A stretch of DNA of 12,862 bases, from the NCBI GenBank assembly GCA_028875335.1, contig JAPPEF010000192.1, forward strand, positions 1 to 12,862, read 5' to 3'. Source of the stretch: Gemmatimonadota bacterium (GTDB lineage: Bacteria > Latescibacterota > UBA2968 > UBA8231). Below, one piece after another: positions 7,929 through 12,862 of this stretch. The notes below the pieces were generated by a model. The model saw only the letters and a program-made list of their open reading frames with translations. It was not told the origin of the DNA and did not search any database. The position numbers were made by a program, and so were the translations under genes. Within the stretch, counting starts at the first letter, position 1; each line of letters begins with the position of its first letter.

Positions 7929-9735
7929 CCTGCACACCCCGTCCTTGCTCAATTAGCAAATTTTGGTCGACGGGTAGATTCCGAAATCCCTCGATGGTCC
8001 CATCCGGCCATTGGACTTCCAGCAGGTCAATGCGCTCGTGGCCTCCCAAGCCAAAGTGGAGTCGCCGGGCGCCAGCCGATAAATAGCTGCTCCCACTTCT
8101 CACTAGGCGGCGCTGTCCCAACGAACCGGTCACCAGCCGCACCTCGGCTCCCACCGCATCCCGATTGGCCGCTGTAGCCACCAGCTTGATTGAGGTCCAA
8201 TTGCGCCCGTTGCCGTCGTGATTGCGCGCTAGCTTGGCTGGTCCTCCGCAATTGGTCACCAGCAGGTCCAAATCGCCGTCACCGTCCCAGTCGCCTTGGG
8301 CCAACCCTCGACTTATTTGCTCTTGCGCGAACCAACTCCCTGCACTGTCTGCCACATCGGCGAAGCGGCAGGAGCCGTCGTTGCGAAATAGTTGATGCTC
8401 TTGGGCGTAGCGCACCCCAGGTTGCAGTATATGGACGCGGTCCAAGACATGGCCGTTGGCCACGTACAGATCTTGGTCGCCGTCGTGGTCGTAATCGAAA
8501 AACGCGGTGCCAAAGCCCAAATAGAGCCAACTCGGCCGGCCCAAGCCCGACGTCGCAGTCACATCTTTGAAGTAGGTTCCTTCATTGCGGTAGAGCGTAT
8601 TGGTCTCGCGGGAGAAATTGGTGACGAACAGATCCCAATCGCCATCGCCATCGCAATCGCCGAGATCCACCCCCATGCCAGCCTCGGCTTGGCCGCGCAC
8701 ATTGTAGGCCACCCCGGCTTGTAGGGCTATCTCGCGGAAGGTGCCATCGCCGGCGTTTTGGTAGAGGAAGTTGGCCACCCCGTCGTTGGCCACGTATAGA
8801 TCCTGGTAGCCGTCCTCGTTCCAGTCCCAAGCCACCACGCCCAAGCCCTTGCCATTGGGATTGGCGATACCGGCGGCAATGGATACATCGGTAAAAGTAC
8901 CCTCCCCCTCGTTGTGGTAGAGCACATCGGGCACGCCTCCGTACTCGCTGGGCGCGCAGTACGAGCGCGTATCTTCCCCAATAGCGCGCAAGCCCGCGTC
9001 GTCGGTGCGGATGAAACCGCCGCAGATTTTGTTGGTAGCTAGGGTAAAATCGAGATAATTGACCACGTACAGATCGAGCGCACCATCGTTGTCGTGGTCG
9101 AAAAAGGCGGCGCTGGTACTCCATTGGGGAGCCTCGACGCCACGGCTGCGGACAAAGGAGGCGTCCCCTCGGTTGTGATAGAGAGCATTGGGCCCGTAGT
9201 TGGTCGCGTACAGGTCCTGGTCGCCGTCGTTGTCGGCATCGGCCACAGCTACGCCCATGCCATAACCTAGGTCCGCAGCCCCACCAGCATTGGGCACTTC
9301 GACAAAAGTACCAGTCCCTTCGTTGCGGTAGAGCGCATTGCCCCTTGGTTCCACCCCAGCTACGGGCACCAGCGCGACCGCGTAATCGGCTGGGTCCGCA
9401 GAGCGGTCTGCGGTGCTGGGTGCCGATGGGGCCACCCAATAGAGGCCGTCTTCTCGCTGCACCAAGTTGATCGGCGGGGCGTCCAAGCCTCTTAAATCGA
9501 AACCGTTGACCAGATAGATATCTAAGTCACCGTCCTCGTCAAAGTCGGCCAGCGCCCCGCCCGCGCCCATAGTCTCAATGAGAAAATACTGCCCGGCGGC
9601 ACCGTTTTCGTGTACGAAAGAAATACCCGCTTGGTCGGTGGCGTCGGTAAAACGCACTGCCGGCACCTCGCTTTGGCAGCCCATAGACCAGCCAAGCGCC
9701 AAGATAGCCGTCAATCGTTGGACTTGGCAGCCCAC
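7921..9735 (-). CDS. CRTAC1-like FG-GAP/VCBS repeat protein with ASPIC/UnbV domain
   Basis: This is a 604-residue protein. A short hydrophobic N-terminus ends in SMGC-QSE, so Cys20 could be a lipoprotein site, though the lipobox is weak. Seven calcium-binding-type loops D-x-D/N-x-D-G-x-x-D lie at residues 64-72, 166-174, 213-221, 304-312, 360-368, 414-422 and 482-490. Each is followed by an (L/I)-Y/F-x-x-N strand, as in FG-GAP/VCBS beta-propeller blades. The C-terminal ASPIC/UnbV domain (~513-596) has NRDAVGAEVRLVTG, RLHFGLGG and LLEVQWPDG. This is the standard CRTAC1 family order and close to full length. The family is thought to be extracellular and to bind calcium and partners; no enzyme activity is established. 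The start is a GTG at 9733-9735 with GAGG 7 nt before it. It sits 9 nt after gene C and overlaps the glycosyltransferase gene by 8 nt. Confidence 0.9.
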   Translation of the reverse strand: MGCQVQRLTAILALGWSMGCQSEVPAVRFTDATDQAGISFVHENGAAGQYFLIETMGAGGALADFDEDGDLDIYLVNGFDLRGLDAPPINLVQREDGLYWVAPSAPSTADRSADPADYAVALVPVAGVEPRGNALYRNEGTGTFVEVPNAGGAADLGYGMGVAVADADNDGDQDLYATNYGPNALYHNRGDASFVRSRGVEAPQWSTSAAFFDHDNDGALDLYVVNYLDFTLATNKICGGFIRTDDAGLRAIGEDTRSYCAPSEYGGVPDVLYHNEGEGTFTDVSIAAGIANPNGKGLGVVAWDWNEDGYQDLYVANDGVANFLYQNAGDGTFREIALQAGVAYNVRGQAEAGMGVDLGDCDGDGDWDLFVTNFSRETNTLYRNEGTYFKDVTATSGLGRPSWLYLGFGTAFFDYDHDGDQDLYVANGHVLDRVHILQPGVRYAQEHQLFRNDGSCRFADVADSAGSWFAQEQISRGLAQGDWDGDGDLDLLVTNCGGPAKLARNHDGNGRNWTSIKLVATAANRDAVGAEVRLVTGSLGQRRLVRSGSSYLSAGARRLHFGLGGHERIDLLEVQWPDGTIEGFRNLPVDQNLLIEQGRGVQDE

Positions 9736-9742
9736 CCCTGCG

Positions 9743-9746
9743 CCTC
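9743..9746 (-). promoter_or_regulatory. ribosome binding site of the CRTAC1-like gene, overlapping stop of gene C
   Basis: On the minus strand TGAGG combines the stop codon of gene C (TGA, 9747-9745) with a GAGG Shine-Dalgarno (9746-9743). This is 7 nt before the GTG at 9735. It decides the GTG start: the next Met (9684) has no such site. It also implies coupled translation. Confidence 0.55.
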
Positions 9747-12258
9747 AATACACCACGTGAGCTAGCCGCATTATCTGGGTCCGCACATTGCTGCGCGCAT
9801 CCGCATCCACCTCTACCCGCAAAATATACGTCCCCGGTGGCACCCGCTCGCCCGCATCATCCACCCCCTCCCAAACCACCTCGTATTGCCCACTCGCTCG
9901 CTCGCGCACCTGCTCCAGTGTCCAAAGGCGACGACCGGCCAGATCGTGCACCGAGACGATCACCGCCTGAGTTCCATCCAAGCGCAGCACTTCAAAGCCA
10001 AGCCGCGCTGCATCATTGATCCCGTCCCCATTGGGCGTCAAGACCTTCGTATCCAGCGTCAGGTCCGCCAAACCCACCTGACCCGAGGGCACCAGCACCC
10101 GAAGGACGCCGCTTTCCACTTCGGCTACGGCCTCCTGGTCGGCTTCGACCAATTGCCAAGTTCCCGAATCATCGCGGTTGCCCACTCGTCCGGCAAAGGA
10201 AACACCATGACCAAATAACGCAGTCAATACATCGACTGCGAGGACCTCGTTGCGGCTAACTGCGCTGGGCAGGCGTACCCACAGTGAATCGGCCGCGGTC
10301 TCAAGCACTTCCACCACATCTAGACCCAACGCCTCGCCTCCTCCTGCAGCTACTTCAGCTGCAGAGCCAAGGCGCACCTCCTGCAGCGAGAGTGGCGTCC
10401 CCCCAGAGCTGATCAACAACACCTCGTCAATGCCCGGATCGCCCACCCGCCGCACTGGCCGCACGAAAAAGGTTAGAGGCGTGTCCTCTCCCGAGCGTTC
10501 CACCTGCACCGGGAATACCTCGCCCAAAGCTCTGCCCACCCACGGTTGGGAAAACGACACCTCCAAGCGCCGCAATAGCACGGCATTTTGCGGGTCGTCG
10601 CTGCTCAACCGCACTTGAGTCTTGAGGAAGCGACGCGGCGACGGCGAAGTGATGACTTGCCCCGACAGCAAGTGCGGTTTGCTCCAAGGACTCCAAGTTT
10701 CCTCATCGACGACCAACACATTGAGCGAATCCCCCTTGAGCGCGGCAATCAATTTATGGTACGCTTTTTTGTCCACCTCGGCGCCGTCACTCCGGTAATA
10801 CGTGGTGTTGACTTTGGTTTGATCGCCAGTGCGGGTAGCCACCTCAATGCGCGTACCGGGCGGGACGTCGGCCTCCCAGTGGAGCGTGGTCAAATTCATG
10901 CTACTGCTCAAGTCGATCAACGGCGATTCTAACACCACTTCCGGCTGATAGCCCTCGCCGTAAGCCTGGAGTTCAGACCACCCAGCTCTGTTGCCCCCTC
11001 TGCCTACTAGGTAATCAAAGGCGATGTAGCGGACCTTTTGCAGTTCGAAGCGCACCTCTTGGAACCGAGGCTGGCGGAAGACTCGCCGCTCTTCGACCTG
11101 CACCCACTGCAAACTTCCGTCAGGAGCGAGCGAACCGTCCGACAGTTTCATCCGATAATTGCCCAGCGTGCCGCCAGCGCTACGGGCCGCCGGTGGCAGA
11201 AAGTGGAATAGATCCAGCCAGTACAAAGCCCCTAGGTCGAAGAGGACTTGCCGTTCGGGCTCGGCCGCCTCGCGGGTGTAACTCTGCTGCAGACCGTACC
11301 AAGTTGTGTAGTCCCCATCGAGGCTGCGAGTGGGATTAAAGCCGTGTCCTTCCACCGTGCCGCCCCGCTGAATCGCCCCCAGCGATATATTCTCGCCCAA
11401 GGTCCAGACTTCGACCTCGGCGAGGCGCGGTTGTTCGCGGCGGTAATAGCGGATTGAACCCCGCTCGGACTGATCGAGCAGTTCATAGGCCTCTCTGTCG
11501 AGAAGCCACTCGCTCCCACTGCGACTGCGACCGAAGTACTCCACTGCGCCCTGCAAAGCCGCTGGCAAATTCTGATAGGCCAAGCTATCCACTTCCTCGG
11601 CCTTGCCCAAGCGGCTGTCCGTCATCACCACCTGTACAAAGCGAAAGGCATCGCCGGTAAAATGAGGATCGGCACTTTGAAAGGGCTGTAGATCAAAAGA
11701 AAATTCGCGTTGATCGACATTGGGCCGCTCGGTTTTGCCGACCAAGTGATAATCTAGATTATCACCAACTTTGCCCTCGCCGTCGGCCACCATCAGGCGG
11801 AATTGGTAAAACGGATCTCCCTCACCTTCCCGGGCAAAGCGCAAAACAAGGCGCTTGGCCGATACGATCCGTCCAAGATCGATCGCCACCCACCACAGGT
11901 CTTGTGGATCGTCTAGGTCTGGCTCCCAATAGGTATCTACATTGCCGTCGAGGATGCGCGCTGCCCCGGCCAGCCCCGATCCAGCGGCTAGGATCCCCCC
12001 TTCCTTTTCGTCCTCATCGGCCCCTAGAGGAAAACGGTGCGCATTGAGGCAGGCATTGAGTTCCGACGCCACAAAGTGCGGTCTAGCGCCCTCGGAGTCG
12101 ATATCGACCGTGCCAAAGGGGAAAATCCATTGGTGCCACTGGTCTGCACCTTCGGTGACAATGCGGTTGCCTTGAATCGCGTACCCCTCCTGGGCTACTG
12201 CGGCCCGGCAACCAAGCGCGACGACTAAAATCCAGATCGCCCAATGTCTGCTCATCAT
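9745..12258 (-). CDS. secreted two-F5/8C-domain protein with FlgD-Ig/CTD-type C-terminus (family member C)
   Basis: This 837-residue protein has a signal peptide cut at AVA/QEG (22/23). A first discoidin-like domain (~98-215) shows ARILDGNVDTYWEPD, WWVAIDLG and AKRLVLRFAREG. A second (~308-434) shows TRSLDGDYTTWYG, VLFDLG and a closing SELQAYGEGY. The remainder parallels A and B: WEADVPPGTRIEVATRTG (461-478), WSPWSKP, ITSPSPRRFLK, EVFPVQV, then a C-terminal domain with LTPNGDGIND (740-749), VHDLAGRRLW, VVWEGVDDAG and PPGTYILRV, ending AHVVY. Even the N-terminal IFPFGTVDID resembles ISPFGAGADT of A. The start is the first of two adjacent ATGs, with AGGAGG 6 nt upstream. An in-frame extension to 12408 was rejected. 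F5/8C domains often bind sugars or lipids; surface location and CTD-dependent export are inferred. It lies second in the operon, after the barrel gene. Confidence 0.87.
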   Translation of the reverse strand: MMSRHWAIWILVVALGCRAAVAQEGYAIQGNRIVTEGADQWHQWIFPFGTVDIDSEGARPHFVASELNACLNAHRFPLGADEDEKEGGILAAGSGLAGAARILDGNVDTYWEPDLDDPQDLWWVAIDLGRIVSAKRLVLRFAREGEGDPFYQFRLMVADGEGKVGDNLDYHLVGKTERPNVDQREFSFDLQPFQSADPHFTGDAFRFVQVVMTDSRLGKAEEVDSLAYQNLPAALQGAVEYFGRSRSGSEWLLDREAYELLDQSERGSIRYYRREQPRLAEVEVWTLGENISLGAIQRGGTVEGHGFNPTRSLDGDYTTWYGLQQSYTREAAEPERQVLFDLGALYWLDLFHFLPPAARSAGGTLGNYRMKLSDGSLAPDGSLQWVQVEERRVFRQPRFQEVRFELQKVRYIAFDYLVGRGGNRAGWSELQAYGEGYQPEVVLESPLIDLSSSMNLTTLHWEADVPPGTRIEVATRTGDQTKVNTTYYRSDGAEVDKKAYHKLIAALKGDSLNVLVVDEETWSPWSKPHLLSGQVITSPSPRRFLKTQVRLSSDDPQNAVLLRRLEVSFSQPWVGRALGEVFPVQVERSGEDTPLTFFVRPVRRVGDPGIDEVLLISSGGTPLSLQEVRLGSAAEVAAGGGEALGLDVVEVLETAADSLWVRLPSAVSRNEVLAVDVLTALFGHGVSFAGRVGNRDDSGTWQLVEADQEAVAEVESGVLRVLVPSGQVGLADLTLDTKVLTPNGDGINDAARLGFEVLRLDGTQAVIVSVHDLAGRRLWTLEQVRERASGQYEVVWEGVDDAGERVPPGTYILRVEVDADARSNVRTQIMRLAHVVY

Positions 12259-12264
12259 AGAAAT

Positions 12265-12270
12265 CCTCCT
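12265..12270 (-). promoter_or_regulatory. ribosome binding site of gene C, overlapping the upstream stop
   Basis: AGGAGG on the minus strand shares bases with the TAG stop (12271-12269) of the upstream gene and sits 6 nt before the ATG at 12258. It fixes the start of gene C and suggests coupled translation with the barrel gene. Confidence 0.8.
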
Positions 12271-12862
12271 ACTCCAGACCAGCGTAGAACGAGACAAAGA
12301 CGAGGCTGCCCGTCTTGGTTTCGGACTTCCAGTCAACGCGCTCAAACTGGTCCCGATCAAAGCGCAAACCACACTGCATGATCGAGCGGTAGCCCATGTA
12401 CGTACCATAATTAGTCAACTGGATCGCTAGGATCGTCTGTTGGCCATCGCCCGTTCGCTCGCCCGCAGCCATTTGCTTTGCATCCGTGGCTAGGTCCGTG
12501 ATAAAAACCTGTTCAACGCCTGTCTCAATCCACGACTCCTTGAGAATGGGGAAGCGCACGCTGAACGACAGCATCTGTTTCCACCACTGGCGCTCGCTTG
12601 CCCGTTCGAGATAGGGAACATCCCAGAAGAACTCGTTTTTAAGGCGCGGCCGGATGTGTATTCGGCCAATATCGCGGCCGTAATCGGCCTTGTTGACTAC
12701 ACCCAAAAAGCGCCCGCGACGGCGGGCACCGCGCTCGGTGAGCACCTGCTGCTCGGCGCGCTGGTGCAAGATCTCGTACTTGAATTTGTTGATTACATGC
12801 AGAGATCCTAGGCCGGTGTAATCGAACCCCAGCCACACGGTGTTGATCCAAGTGTTCTGGGC
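12269..12862 (-). CDS. C-terminal part of a probable outer-membrane beta-barrel protein (5' end outside window)
   Basis: The frame is open to the right edge, giving at least 197 residues. The GTG at 12838 is internal, because the codons before it read AQNTWINT in frame. I do not recognise a named family. The chain is made of amphipathic strands with alternating hydrophobic and polar residues, separated by short charged turns. Examples are SLHVINKFKYEIL, GRIHIRPRLKNEFFWD, QMLSFSVRFPIL, TILAIQLTNYGTY and SLVFVSFYAGLE. This is what an outer-membrane barrel looks like. The last residue is Glu and not the Phe typical of many BAM substrates, though aromatics lie close to the end. Gene C follows after 10 nt with overlapping signals, so the barrel and C are probably made together. 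A porin-like, assembly or secretion role cannot be told apart from this fragment. A periplasmic all-beta protein is the main alternative. Confidence 0.6.
   Translation of the reverse strand, partial: AQNTWINTVWLGFDYTGLGSLHVINKFKYEILHQRAEQQVLTERGARRRGRFLGVVNKADYGRDIGRIHIRPRLKNEFFWDVPYLERASERQWWKQMLSFSVRFPILKESWIETGVEQVFITDLATDAKQMAAGERTGDGQQTILAIQLTNYGTYMGYRSIMQCGLRFDRDQFERVDWKSETKTGSLVFVSFYAGLE

Noticed and set aside
7929..7952. TTG start giving the glycosyltransferase eight more residues
   Set aside because: ATG at 7928 fits the coupled stop/start junction better and leaves a normal N-terminus. The choice cannot be proven from sequence.
8200..9560. Recurrent GTC/GCC-rich DNA motifs that look like a spaced repeat or CRISPR array
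   Set aside because: They are codons of the seven D-x-D-x-D-G-x-x-D loops. Spacing is irregular and the reading frame is preserved throughout.
12259..12408. Extending gene C by 50 codons to an upstream start at 12408
   Set aside because: The extra residues are read from another frame of the barrel gene. They would bury the signal peptide, and AGGAGG lies right before the ATG at 12258.

Overview
This is a moderately GC-rich bacterial window with long genes packed head to tail. It suggests an uncultured Gram-negative bacterium. Secreted proteins combine discoidin-like (F5/8 type C) domains with a C-terminal 'FTPNGDGIN' domain of the FlgD-Ig / gliding-motility-CTD type, alongside CRTAC1-type FG-GAP/ASPIC-UnbV proteins and TPR-tailed GT-C glycosyltransferases. 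That mix is familiar from Latescibacterota and other FCB-related or Planctomycetes-like lineages. The lineage is an inference from protein style only; no marker gene is present.

Layout. The plus arm (1-5791) holds the 3' part of a gene for an ASPIC/UnbV domain fused to a TPR array (1-1203). Two tandem paralogous secreted proteins of about 720 residues follow, called here A (1362-3521) and B (3635-5791). The minus arm (12862-5919) converges on it and reads as one operon. In order of transcription it holds the end of a probable outer-membrane beta-barrel gene (12862-12269), a third and divergent member of the A/B family, C (12258-9745), a CRTAC1-like seven-FG-GAP plus ASPIC/UnbV protein (9735-7921), and a membrane glycosyltransferase with a TPR tail (7928-5919). 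Junctions in this operon are 10 nt, 9 nt and an 8-nt overlap. A Shine-Dalgarno sequence overlaps the upstream stop codon at the first junction and lies beside it at the second.

The common thread is the A/B/C family. Each member has a signal peptide, one or two F5/8C-like beta-sandwiches, a module marked by TRIE(I/V)-x-TRTG followed by an 'SP-x-x-RY/RF' strand, and a C-terminal domain that opens with TPNGDGIN and ends in V-(A/V)-Y. In A and B the last 442 residues align without gaps and differ at only 40 positions, while the first 114 residues already differ at 39. Both convergent arms pair ASPIC/UnbV and TPR domains with A/B/C-type proteins. My working hypothesis is a cell-surface binding or display module: a barrel, CTD-tagged carbohydrate- or matrix-binding proteins, a beta-propeller partner and a glycosyltransferase that could decorate them. 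This is inferred from context and not demonstrated.

No tRNA, rRNA, CRISPR array, insertion sequence or attachment site was seen. No stretch longer than 158 nt lacks a gene.
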